Of a stretch of DNA of 64,000 bases, positions 1-9,454 are shown in pieces (the first letter of the stretch is position 1; every line of letters starts with the position of its first letter). Location: the NCBI GenBank assembly GCA_018826295.1, contig JAHJZX010000037.1, forward strand, positions 1-64,000, read 5' to 3'. Position numbers and translations under genes: made by a program. Source of the DNA: Gammaproteobacteria bacterium. GTDB lineage: Bacteria > Pseudomonadota > Gammaproteobacteria > Enterobacterales > Alteromonadaceae. The notes under the pieces were generated by a model. It ran no database searches. It was not told where the DNA came from and saw only the letters and a program-made list of their open reading frames with translations.

Positions 1-1
1 G

Positions 2-1837
2 CAAAATCCTCAGTCGCAGTTAAAACTCCTGATCATCAAAGGTAAAGAGCAAGGCTACCTTACCTTTGCGGAGGTGAACGATCACCTGCCACAAGACATT
101 ATCGATTCTGATCAGATAGAAGACATTATCCGCATGATCAACGACATGGGTATTCAGGTGTTTGAAACCGCACCCGACGCCGATGATCTGATCATGACCG
201 ATGCCACCACCGATGAAGACGCGGTTGAAGAAGCGGCGCAGGCGCTGGTTAGCGTGGATAAAGAGCTGGGCCGCACTACCGATCCGGTACGGATGTACAT
301 GCGGGAAATGGGTACAGTTGAACTTTTAACCCGTGAAGGCGAAATAGACATCGCCAAACGGATTGAAGACGGCATTAATACTGTACAAAGCTCAGTTGCC
401 GAATATCCGGAAGCTATTACTTACCTGTTAGAGCAATGGGACAAGTACGAAGCCGAAGAAATTCGCTTAAGTGACATTGTTACCGCCTTTATCGATCCGA
501 ACGACGTTGACGAAGCACCTATCGCTGGCAGCCATATCGGCTCGGAAGTACCGGAAGACCAACTGGACGACGATGACGATAGCGACGACGATGACGATGA
601 TGCCGACTCTGACGACGGCGACAGCGGCCCGGATCCTGAAGTTGCACGCGAAAAATTTGGCGAACTGCGTACCCAGTACGATGTTACCCGTAACTCTATC
701 GTGCAAAATGGCCGTGAACACGCCACCACTAAAGCTGAAATCGAAAAATTAAGCGAAGTATTCCGCTGCTTCCGCCTGGTACCTAAGCAATTCGATCGCC
801 TGGTTAAAAACATGCGCGAAATGATGGACCGGGTGCGGGTGCAAGAGCGCATTGTGATGAAACACTGCGTTGAATACGCCAAGATGCCGAAGAAAAACTT
901 CGTTAAAGCCTTTACCGGTTTTGAAACGTCAACCGCCTGGTTAGATGCTGAAATAGCTGGCAATAAGCCCTACTCCGCTAAGCTGGACGAGCATAAAGAA
1001 GAGCTGGTCCGCAGCATTGAAAAACTGAAAAAAGTTGAAGAAGAAACCGGCTTAAGCATCTTTAAAATTAAAGATATTAACCGTCGTATGTCGATCGGCG
1101 AAGCTAAAGCCCGCCGCGCGAAAAAAGAAATGGTTGAAGCCAACTTACGTCTGGTAATTTCTATCGCGAAAAAATACACCAACCGTGGTTTGCAATTCCT
1201 TGATTTAATTCAGGAAGGCAATATCGGTCTGATGAAAGCGGTAGATAAGTTCGAATACCGCCGTGGCTATAAGTTTTCAACTTACGCCACCTGGTGGATC
1301 CGTCAGGCCATTACCCGCTCAATCGCGGATCAGGCGCGCACCATCCGTATTCCGGTGCATATGATTGAAACCATCAACAAACTGAACCGTATTTCACGGC
1401 AGATGTTGCAGGAAATGGGCCGCGAGCCATCACCGGAAGAACTATCAGAACGCATGCAAATGCCGGAAGATAAAATCCGTAAGGTGCTGAAAATCGCTAA
1501 AGAGCCGATTTCAATGGAAACGCCGATTGGTGATGATGAAGATTCGCATCTGGGCGACTTTATCGAAGACAGCAGTGGTGAATCACCGCTGGATTCCGCC
1601 ACCATGGAAAGCCTGAAAAACGCGACTAACGAAGTACTGGCTGGCTTAACCGCCCGCGAAGCCAAAGTACTGCGGATGCGTTTCGGTATCGACATGAACA
1701 CCGACCACACGCTGGAAGAAGTTGGCAAACAGTTTGACGTAACGCGTGAGCGTATTCGTCAGATTGAAGCTAAAGCGCTGCGCAAATTGCGCCACCCGTC
1801 ACGGTCAGAAGTGTTAAAAAGCTTCTTAGACGAGTAA
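2..1837 (+). CDS. rpoD: RNA polymerase sigma-70 factor RpoD (5' truncated by window edge)
   Basis: Near-identical to RpoD through regions 2-4 ([74 protein letters not shown]). The reading frame is open upstream of the tracked GTG ([25 protein letters not shown]...), matching the RpoD N-terminus. Confidence 0.98.
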   Translation, partial: QNPQSQLKLLIIKGKEQGYLTFAEVNDHLPQDIIDSDQIEDIIRMINDMGIQVFETAPDADDLIMTDATTDEDAVEEAAQALVSVDKELGRTTDPVRMYMREMGTVELLTREGEIDIAKRIEDGINTVQSSVAEYPEAITYLLEQWDKYEAEEIRLSDIVTAFIDPNDVDEAPIAGSHIGSEVPEDQLDDDDDSDDDDDDADSDDGDSGPDPEVAREKFGELRTQYDVTRNSIVQNGREHATTKAEIEKLSEVFRCFRLVPKQFDRLVKNMREMMDRVRVQERIVMKHCVEYAKMPKKNFVKAFTGFETSTAWLDAEIAGNKPYSAKLDEHKEELVRSIEKLKKVEEETGLSIFKIKDINRRMSIGEAKARRAKKEMVEANLRLVISIAKKYTNRGLQFLDLIQEGNIGLMKAVDKFEYRRGYKFSTYATWWIRQAITRSIADQARTIRIPVHMIETINKLNRISRQMLQEMGREPSPEELSERMQMPEDKIRKVLKIAKEPISMETPIGDDEDSHLGDFIEDSSGESPLDSATMESLKNATNEVLAGLTAREAKVLRMRFGIDMNTDHTLEEVGKQFDVTRERIRQIEAKALRKLRHPSRSEVLKSFLDE

Positions 1838-1863
1838 GCGGCGACGTTAGCCACTCTGCAAAT

Positions 1864-1893
1864 AAGGGCGCCAATACGGCGCCTTTATTATTT
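1864..1893 (+). terminator. Probable Rho-independent terminator of rpoD
   Basis: aagggcgcc-aatac-ggcgcctttattattt hairpin followed by a T-rich tract. Confidence 0.6.
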
Positions 1894-2152
1894 CTGCTGC
1901 ATTACGTTTAAAAAAGCAGCAATTAACCGCAGTTAGGTCACCTTGGCGGATGACAAAGCCAATAAAAGTTTTTATACTGCCTGCCGCTTCACCTATGATG
2001 GCCCCATAGCTTAGGTGAAGAGTGGTCACCACAGGTGATGAGAAGTGATTTAACATCTCTTCGAAAATGATGAACGCGAGGCCGTGGATGGCCGAGCTGA
2101 GTGCCGATCATCATGGACGTGTTAACACTGCACTCAAATTTAGTTTTTATAT

Positions 2153-2229
2153 GGCCCCATAGCTCAGTTGGTTAGAGCGCTCGACTCATAATCGATCGGT
2201 CGCTGGTTCGAGTCCAGCTGGGGCCACCA
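2153..2229 (+). tRNA. ileX: tRNA-Ile2 (CAU anticodon, lysidine-type)
   Basis: 77-nt cloverleaf ending in CCA: GGCCCCATAGCTCAGTTGGTTAGAGCGCTCGACTCATAATCGATCGGTCGCTGGTTCGAGTCCAGCTGGGGCCACCA. Anticodon CAT; resembles E. coli ileX, which also lies near rpoD. Confidence 0.85.
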
Positions 2230-2257
2230 TTTCAAGCTTCACTTTCATGCTAACCCT

Positions 2258-2391
2258 CAGCGGACTATTCCCTCTTGCAGCTAAAGCTGCTGCGCGTTCA
2301 ACTCGCGCAAAACAATGTTTTGCTACGACGCGTTTAGCCCGCACAAACTGGTTTCCCCTGCACAAGCTCTGCAAATAGTCTGAATTTAAGT
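2258..2391. repeat. Intergenic multi-hairpin repeat-like element
   Basis: Ends (cggactatt / aatagtctg) are near-inverted. Internal perfect hairpins: gcagct-aa-agctgc, tgcgcg-ttcaact-cgcgca, gcaaaac-aat-gttttgc. Confidence 0.5.
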
Positions 2392-2471
2392 TGTTGCAAC
2401 TAGTTGCCATTATCGCTAAAGTCCAGCTTGTTTTTAATTTGTGCATCTTTGTTGTTTTGTATAGGGAAATC

Positions 2472-5327
2472 ATGAAATTTTCATTAATAACGCCGCTTGC
2501 TTTAGTAAGCTTGCTAAGTTTAAGTATCGAAGCAACAACATTTGCACCACACCTAACCAAACAAAGTACTGCAGGAAAATTCCACATTCGTGGCGTTGAG
2601 CCGATAGGTATAATTCACCATAAGCCGTCGCGCACGCCATCAGTTGCCGCATTAGAAGCATCATCGGCAAGCAGCAACAATACCGCCGCCTGTACTGCGC
2701 AAGAACTGGCAGAACTTGCTGATAGCGCTGTAGTTAATTACTTAATATCAAATGAAACCCGGTGCATTGATCATTTATATGGCAACGGTGGTGCTGGTCT
2801 GCCGGTGTACTCAGAGCAGCGGTATGAATTGGTGGCCGCAGCCATTGTCACTGCATCCAACAACTATAACCCACTGAAAGAGGATATACGCCGCTTAACC
2901 AACTACATTCGTAGTTATCATTACCATGCGTTTTATACTCCCGCTTCATTCCCGGTCACAGAGCTGATGCGTGCAGCGGAACACACTGCTATTACCGCAT
3001 TTTTTGCCAAGGTTTCGTTATCAGCATACTCAGATGCGGCACATTATTGGAATGTATCAGAAGTCATTTCGTACCTTGATGGCACTGAACGGATGTGGTT
3101 GTACCATGACTATCTGTATCGCACATTGCAACAGATAGATGGTTTGATGCTTACTGGTGAACACGGCTACGAATATAAGTGGGTGGTATTTAGTAGCATT
3201 GCCGGGTTGTCCCGCACCATAAATAATCACCGGGACACCTACGAGCCTTACATAGTGGCGTCAGCAGGTTTGCCTTCCGTATTACAATATATTGCCACAG
3301 ACGCGCATTTCCGCACCCTGGATACAGATAATGCTACTCTTGCTGCTAGCAGCCTGGCTCAACTGCTCGCATACGAATCTATGTTTGACATCACAACTGC
3401 TCAACTCAATATCGTGCTGGAGACTGTACAGCGGCTGGATGATATGTGGTTCAGCATCGTATCGCAGGTTAACTATTATGCGCCGCAATTGTGCGCAACC
3501 TTTACACTAAACCTCTGTGATGGCGCAGAATTACGTAATGAAGTAATGAACAAAGCCTTTCCGCATACCTATGAGTATGACGGCGGTAAACTGCTGGTGC
3601 ATACGCCATTGTCACGTGATCGTGTAAATCAGTTGGTTTATCAATTAAATGAAGTTAAATCCAGCTTCTTCAATTTAACCGGCCAAACTAGCGCTGTAAC
3701 GGATGATCCTAACGAAGTAGCTCAGCTGTATGTGTATGACTCACCAACTAACTACCGTACATTTCAACCCTATCTCTTCAATTTAGCTGTCAATAATGGC
3801 GGTATCTACATTGAGCCATGGGGTTCTATGTTCACGTACGACCGCCAGCCGTGGGAGTCGTCATTAACACTGGACGAGCTGGTTCGTCATGAATACGGAC
3901 ATTATTTGACCGCACGCTATTTAGTGCCGGGGTTCTGGGGACAAACTGACATGTATGCCCACGAACGGCTCACCTGGTTTGATGAAGGTATTGCCAATGT
4001 GGTGGCTGGTGGCATGCAATACCAGGGTATTCAGGTATTGCAGTCAGTAATTTATCCGTTAACCGGGGCAAGTCCGCTACCAACAGCGCGCGATACCGTT
4101 AACGCAACCTATGCCAATTCAATGATATATCCATTTGGTTCTATTATTCTGAATTACTTAATCGACACTCAGTCGGTTCTGTTGGCGGAGCTATTCAGTG
4201 CACTGCGCAATGATAGCGAGGTTGAATTTGAAGCGGTGCGAGAACGGATTGCGCAGTTGAATACTACCGGATTTCACGACTATATCAACAGCCAGGCAGA
4301 GGCAGCAGATAGCCTGTTGGTGCCATGGTCAGATACGCTATACCCCAACGCCCGCTTTTTGCAGCACAGCAAGCCAGAAGATGTTGAATCAGACTACAGC
4401 AATATCTTGGGTGAGGGCGTAACTTGTAACGAAACATCTGCATTTGAGTTTGTCTGCGATATTAATGTACAGATTAATGCTGCGACACAATTTGACAGCA
4501 AAACTCAGGTCGATGCTATCACAGAGAAATTGGTCAGCAGCAACACCTCATTCAATGTTGCCACAAGTAATTGCTACGCAACAGAAGATAATGTGCGCTG
4601 TCTGGGCGCCCTTCGCCCAGGCGATGTGCAGTTTGTCCAATTGCCAGACTTTGTGGTTCCGAATGCGCTGTATGATGGTGAAAATGGCAGCACATTTCAC
4701 GGTAAATTAATGTCGTCTTTTGACCAGTTCGGTATGCCGGTAAAGTTTAGCGGGGTAGACTGGCCGCAAGAAGGTATCGTACATATTGCAGAAAACGGCG
4801 ATTTTGAATTTATATTCGATCCAAACCACAGTGTTGCGCAGCTGTCATTTACCTACAAAGCCACCAGCGGCTTAGGCCTAACATCTAATATTGGTACTGT
4901 AATTTTCAAATTGGCGGTTATCCAAAAACCGACCGCCGCCAATATTAGTATTGATGTAATTAAGGGTAATAAAGCTGTCGGCACACTCAATGGTAATGGC
5001 TACGGAGCAGAGATTACCTATGAAGTATTAAACGCTTCAGATATCCAAAATGGTACCTTTGGCTACAATGCAACTACCGGCGCTTTCGAATTTACACCAA
5101 CGGCTAACTTTGTTGGCACAGTGACAATTAACTACATTGCCAAAAACCTGCATGGCGACACATCCGACACTGCAACACTTACGATAACAGTGAAGGACAC
5201 AGCCCCACCCCCCAACAACACTGCAGCACCTAAGTCCTCTGGCGGTTCTGTTGATCCGTTTATGGCGCTGCTACTGATTTTAACAGTGATGCTATTGCGT
5301 TTAAGTCAGTCGAAAATACGCAATTAG
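2472..5327 (+). CDS. Secreted M9-type collagenase-like metallopeptidase with C-terminal Ig/cadherin-like domain and GlyGly-CTERM-like tail
   Basis: Signal peptide from M at 2472 (MKFSLITPLALVSLLSLSIEATT). HEYGHYLTARYL zinc motif with downstream FDEGIANVV. C-terminus SGGSVDPFMALLLILTVMLLRLSQSKIRN. Confidence 0.8.
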   Translation: MKFSLITPLALVSLLSLSIEATTFAPHLTKQSTAGKFHIRGVEPIGIIHHKPSRTPSVAALEASSASSNNTAACTAQELAELADSAVVNYLISNETRCIDHLYGNGGAGLPVYSEQRYELVAAAIVTASNNYNPLKEDIRRLTNYIRSYHYHAFYTPASFPVTELMRAAEHTAITAFFAKVSLSAYSDAAHYWNVSEVISYLDGTERMWLYHDYLYRTLQQIDGLMLTGEHGYEYKWVVFSSIAGLSRTINNHRDTYEPYIVASAGLPSVLQYIATDAHFRTLDTDNATLAASSLAQLLAYESMFDITTAQLNIVLETVQRLDDMWFSIVSQVNYYAPQLCATFTLNLCDGAELRNEVMNKAFPHTYEYDGGKLLVHTPLSRDRVNQLVYQLNEVKSSFFNLTGQTSAVTDDPNEVAQLYVYDSPTNYRTFQPYLFNLAVNNGGIYIEPWGSMFTYDRQPWESSLTLDELVRHEYGHYLTARYLVPGFWGQTDMYAHERLTWFDEGIANVVAGGMQYQGIQVLQSVIYPLTGASPLPTARDTVNATYANSMIYPFGSIILNYLIDTQSVLLAELFSALRNDSEVEFEAVRERIAQLNTTGFHDYINSQAEAADSLLVPWSDTLYPNARFLQHSKPEDVESDYSNILGEGVTCNETSAFEFVCDINVQINAATQFDSKTQVDAITEKLVSSNTSFNVATSNCYATEDNVRCLGALRPGDVQFVQLPDFVVPNALYDGENGSTFHGKLMSSFDQFGMPVKFSGVDWPQEGIVHIAENGDFEFIFDPNHSVAQLSFTYKATSGLGLTSNIGTVIFKLAVIQKPTAANISIDVIKGNKAVGTLNGNGYGAEITYEVLNASDIQNGTFGYNATTGAFEFTPTANFVGTVTINYIAKNLHGDTSDTATLTITVKDTAPPPNNTAAPKSSGGSVDPFMALLLILTVMLLRLSQSKIRN

Positions 5328-5413
5328 CCGCTATTTTTCACTGACACTACGCATTTAAAATCCACTTTAGCTACACTCTGGGTTTGCGTATTCGCTACGG
5401 GGCTTTATAGCAG

Positions 5414-6328
5414 ATGCAACTACCGCCACAACCACACAACGAAACTGAACGCTTGCAGGCGTTAACCAGCTCTGGCTTACTTAATAACCTGGCTGATGAA
5501 GGTTTTGACCGTTTTACCCGCTTGGCGCAGGCGTTATTTGGTTGCAAAATTTCGCTGTTTACTTTGATTGATGAGCAAAAACAGTGGTTTAAATCGCGCC
5601 AGGGTACAGCACTAAAAGAAACCCCGCGTGATGTCTCTTTTTGTGCCCACGCCATTTTTAATGACGATATTCTCTATGTGCCCGACGCCAGCCTGGACCA
5701 ACGCTTTGCCGATAACCCCCTGGTAACCGGCGCACCGGCAATCCGCTTGTATGCCGGTATACCGCTGCATTCACCGCAGGGCTTTCCGCTTGGCACCCTG
5801 TGCATTATTGATGACATACCGCGCGAGCTAAATGCGCTGCAACTCACCTTGTTGCAAGACTTAGCCGCACTGGCTGAGACAGAAATTGCTACACGTTTTA
5901 GTCAGCTTGCCCAGCAACGTAAACAACTGGAGCTGCAAGCAGCCGACAATACCATTAAGCGGCTGCAAAGTATTATCGATACCTCACTGTTGGCAACCTG
6001 GGAGTGGAATGTGCAAACCGGCGACGTTATTTTTAATGAACGTTGGGCACAACAGCTCGGTTATGCACTATATGAGCTGCTGCCACTGCATTTTGATACC
6101 TGGGTACAACTGGTGCACCCTGAAGACAGAATTAAGGCAGAGCAACTGCTACAGCGCCATTTTGCCGGCGAGCTGGAGCACTACAAATTGCATTGCCGGA
6201 TGAAACACAAAGATGGCCATTGGGTGTCTATTTTAACCCAGGGCCGTTTAGTAAGCCGCACCGAATCGGGCGCACCAAGAATGATGGCGGGCACCCATCA
6301 GCCAGTCGCTGAAAACACTGACCAATAA
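5414..6328 (+). CDS. GAF-PAS domain sensory protein without a visible output domain
   Basis: N-terminal GAF (VTGAPAIRLYAGIPLHSPQGFPLGTLCIID) followed by PAS_3-like (WEWNVQTGDVIFNERWAQQLGY...HPEDR...HKDGHWVSILTQGRLVSR). Confidence 0.8.
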   Translation: MQLPPQPHNETERLQALTSSGLLNNLADEGFDRFTRLAQALFGCKISLFTLIDEQKQWFKSRQGTALKETPRDVSFCAHAIFNDDILYVPDASLDQRFADNPLVTGAPAIRLYAGIPLHSPQGFPLGTLCIIDDIPRELNALQLTLLQDLAALAETEIATRFSQLAQQRKQLELQAADNTIKRLQSIIDTSLLATWEWNVQTGDVIFNERWAQQLGYALYELLPLHFDTWVQLVHPEDRIKAEQLLQRHFAGELEHYKLHCRMKHKDGHWVSILTQGRLVSRTESGAPRMMAGTHQPVAENTDQ

Positions 6329-6418
6329 GGCATACGCCATAGCCGCTAAAACGCTGTAATGCTATAGTCACACCACATTTTACGCCGCTGACAGCGGTTA
6401 TAAATACAGGGTGACAGC

Positions 6419-7336
6419 ATGAACACTATCTATCATATCGGCACTGTGGGTCAACGTTGGGGCCAGACAGAAATCGCCCAGTGGCTTGGCGAGCAACAGA
6501 TTAAACGCAGCTTTTTCGACGACGTACTACCGGCCATTACAGCGCTGCAGCACGACTTTGATCTTGAGCAATACGGCGAGCTGGATTATCAGGCGGTGTG
6601 CGGTAAATGCTACCCGCTGTTTGCCGTAAAAAGCCGCAACTGGCAAAGCGATAAGCCAACTGTTTTGGTAACCGGCGGTGTGCATGGCTACGAAACCAGC
6701 GGTGTGCATGGTGCACTGCGTTTTTTACAAACCGAGGCTGCCGCCTACAGTGACAAACTGAATGTTTTGGTGCTGCCCTGCATCAGCCCCTGGGGTTATG
6801 AAACCATTAACCGCTGGAACCCGGAAGCAATAGATCCGAACCGCAGCTTTAGCGCCGACGGCAAAGCCGCTGAAGCCCAACTGGTAAGGCAATATCTGGC
6901 CGGCCTGAATGTACATTTTGCGCTGCATATTGATCTGCACGAAACTACCGACTCGGATAACAGCGAGTTTCGCCCGGCCAAGGCGGCGCGCGATGGCACG
7001 ATAAACAACAACTGGAATATACCGGACGGCTTTTATCTGGTAGACGATGCCGAACACCCTTGTCCGGCACTACAAAAAGCCATTATCGACCGAGTGGCTA
7101 AGATAACCCATATTGCCGAGGCTGATGAAAACGGCCAGCTTATCGGCGAAAACATTGAACAATTTGGTGTAATAAACTATGCCAAAGCCAGCCTGGGTTT
7201 ATGCGCCAGCGTAACTGAGGCAGCGCTGGTTAGCACCACTGAAGTATATCCGGACAGCCCAAGTGCCACGCCAGAGCAATGCATTCTGGCCCAGGTTGCC
7301 GCCGTAACAGCCGCGCTGGATTACATACTGCGCTAA
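6419..7336 (+). CDS. M14-family peptidase / succinylglutamate desuccinylase-aspartoacylase-like protein
   Basis: TVLVTGGVHGYETSGVHGALRFL and HIDLHETTDSD zinc-binding motifs. Confidence 0.75.
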   Translation: MNTIYHIGTVGQRWGQTEIAQWLGEQQIKRSFFDDVLPAITALQHDFDLEQYGELDYQAVCGKCYPLFAVKSRNWQSDKPTVLVTGGVHGYETSGVHGALRFLQTEAAAYSDKLNVLVLPCISPWGYETINRWNPEAIDPNRSFSADGKAAEAQLVRQYLAGLNVHFALHIDLHETTDSDNSEFRPAKAARDGTINNNWNIPDGFYLVDDAEHPCPALQKAIIDRVAKITHIAEADENGQLIGENIEQFGVINYAKASLGLCASVTEAALVSTTEVYPDSPSATPEQCILAQVAAVTAALDYILR

Positions 7337-7743
7337 CCCTTTTGTTTATCGGCAAAGGCTTTGGCCCGGCGTAGATACTTTATTACCCGGGCTTCATCTT
7401 CATTAATCGGATCCTTGCCAATATAGGTCGACTCGCGCTCAAGCTTTTGCTGCGTCTCAATGTTTTCTTTAAACAGCTGCATTTCGGCTTCGGACAGTTG
7501 CGACCACATACCGGTGCGGTCTGACGCCAGCTCACACTTACGCGGCAAGGCTTCCAGCAGCAAAATAGAACCCAGCGAATAAAACCGGCTGTCGTAAATA
7601 CAACCCAGTAATTTACCGCGATCGACAAACAGCTCCCACGGGATACCGCCATTACCTATAGCCGCACCATCTTCTTTTTCGACAAAGGCTTGTGACTGTA
7701 CGCAACAACTCAGCAGCAAAAACGGTAAGTACCTGCGGTTCAA
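7333..7743 (-). CDS. Hypothetical secreted protein, possibly DUF1496-like
   Basis: Signal peptide MNRRYLPFLLLSCCVQSQAF; GCIYDSRFYSLGS segment. Confidence 0.5.
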   Translation of the reverse strand: MNRRYLPFLLLSCCVQSQAFVEKEDGAAIGNGGIPWELFVDRGKLLGCIYDSRFYSLGSILLLEALPRKCELASDRTGMWSQLSEAEMQLFKENIETQQKLERESTYIGKDPINEDEARVIKYLRRAKAFADKQKG

Positions 7744-7877
7744 TAGAAGTATCCTTAAAAAGGGTAACGAAAGGCAGCATTCTAACCAGGCGGCAATGGC
7801 TGCATTTTGTAAATTTAATGTGCCAAATGTACAGCGGCATACCTAAAACTACAACAGCTTTCTTTGCCAGATAACAG

Positions 7878-7903
7878 GCAGAAAAAAGCCCCTGAACAGG
7901 GGC
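7878..7903 (-). terminator. Rho-independent terminator of pepD
   Basis: On the minus strand: AAGCCCCTG-TT-CAGGGGCTTTTTTCT. Confidence 0.8.
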
Positions 7904-7921
7904 TTGTATCAACGCCGGTGC

Positions 7922-9424
7922 TTAACCGCGTTCAGGGATCCGTTCCAGCACTGCTAATAACAGTTCCCAGTACTGGCCTACGGTGGTGATATTAACCATT
8001 TCATCCGGGCCGTGCGGAAAACGAATAGTCGGGCCGATAGACACCATATCCATATCCGGGTAAGGCTTTTTAAACAGGCCACACTCCAGGCCGGCGTGAA
8101 TAACCATAATCACCGGCTCTTTATGATAAATATCCTGATAGGTATCACGTACTATCGCCATAACCGGCGAATCCGGGTTGGGCTTCCAGCCGGGATAAGC
8201 CCCGCTGAACTTCACTTCTGCGCCCGCTAACTGCGCCAGCGAACTTAGCATGCTTTCAACCTGCTCGCGGCCGCTGTCAATTAACGAACGGATTAAGCAC
8301 AACACCTGCACACTGTGATCTGTAGTGGTAATCACACCCATATTTAACGAGGTTTCGGTTACACCGGCAACTTCGTCGCTCATGCGCATTACGCCATTCT
8401 GGCAGACATTTAACAGGTTAATAAGTGTACTTTGTGCTTTGGCGCTAAGCACCTGTGCCGGTATTGTGGTTTCGTTCAGGCTTAGCTTTAATGCCGGTTC
8501 TACTGCCGCCAGTTCAAACTGCAACAGCGCCTGATACTCAGCAACCGCCTGCTGCAGCTGCGCCAGTTTTGCCGCTGGTAGCGTTAAAGTAACACTGGCT
8601 TCACGCGGTATAGCATTACGCAAAGAGCCGCCGTTAAAGCCAGCTATTGCCAGGTCTAACACCGTTGCGTTGTCGGCTAAAAAGCGTGCCAGCAATTTAT
8701 TGGCATTACCACGGCCCAGATGGATATTTACACCGGAGTGGCCGCCTTTTAAACCAGTTAAGCTTAAGGTAAATGCCGTTACGCCGTTTGCCGGCGCCTG
8801 CCACTGCGCGGGTAGGGTAAATTCCGCATCAACGCCACCGGCACATCCCATATAAATTTCACCTTCCTGTTCGGAATCGGTGTTAATTAATATTTCGGCA
8901 TCCAACATACCCGGCTCGACGCCAAAGGCACCGGTCATGCCCGCTTCTTCGTCTACCGTTAGCAGTACTTCCAACGGGCCGTGTTTAATATCGTCGCTGC
9001 CTAAAATAGCCAGCGCAGAAGCCATACCAATGCCGTTGTCGGCACCTAAGGTAGTGCCCTTGGCTTTAACCCAGTCGCCATCGACATAGGCGTCGATAGG
9101 GTCGGTGGTAAAGTCATGCTGTTTGTCAGCGTTTTTCTGCGGCACCATATCCAGGTGTGCCTGGATCACTACCGTTTTACGGTTTTCCAAACCCGCTGTT
9201 GCAGGCTTTTTAATGATCAGGTTACCAACTTTGTCTTCCAGCACGCTTAAACCTTTATCGCGGGCCCAGGTTTGGATATGTTGGCTTAATGCTTGTTCGT
9301 GCTTAGAAGGATGAGGAATGGCACAAATTTGCGCGAACCACTGCCATAACGGCTGCGGATATAAACTGGCTAATGCTGACACTAACGTCTCCGGAATACC
9401 TGTTAAAGGCGGCCATTTTAACAC
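7922..9424 (-). CDS. pepD: Aminoacyl-histidine dipeptidase (M20)
   Basis: IPHPSKHE...VVIQAHLDMVPQKN...GTTLGADNGIGMASALAIL...LLTVDEEAGMTGAFG motifs; about 500 aa. Confidence 0.92.
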   Translation of the reverse strand: MLKWPPLTGIPETLVSALASLYPQPLWQWFAQICAIPHPSKHEQALSQHIQTWARDKGLSVLEDKVGNLIIKKPATAGLENRKTVVIQAHLDMVPQKNADKQHDFTTDPIDAYVDGDWVKAKGTTLGADNGIGMASALAILGSDDIKHGPLEVLLTVDEEAGMTGAFGVEPGMLDAEILINTDSEQEGEIYMGCAGGVDAEFTLPAQWQAPANGVTAFTLSLTGLKGGHSGVNIHLGRGNANKLLARFLADNATVLDLAIAGFNGGSLRNAIPREASVTLTLPAAKLAQLQQAVAEYQALLQFELAAVEPALKLSLNETTIPAQVLSAKAQSTLINLLNVCQNGVMRMSDEVAGVTETSLNMGVITTTDHSVQVLCLIRSLIDSGREQVESMLSSLAQLAGAEVKFSGAYPGWKPNPDSPVMAIVRDTYQDIYHKEPVIMVIHAGLECGLFKKPYPDMDMVSIGPTIRFPHGPDEMVNITTVGQYWELLLAVLERIPERG

Positions 9425-9454
9425 AGGCCGCCTGATAGCAGACAGACGGCAGCG

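Noticed and set aside
74-76. ORF-track GTG start of rpoD
   Set aside because: This is the Val in the conserved ...FAEVNDHLP... segment; the gene is open to the left edge of the window.
505-640. Asp-rich GAY-codon tract in rpoD
   Set aside because: Acidic linker is normal in RpoD; not treated as a functional microsatellite.
421-963. Long antisense ORFs (such as this one, and many opposite recG, GH3, GH43, xylB)
   Set aside because: Shadow ORFs of strongly coding genes, with no recognisable family or RBS.
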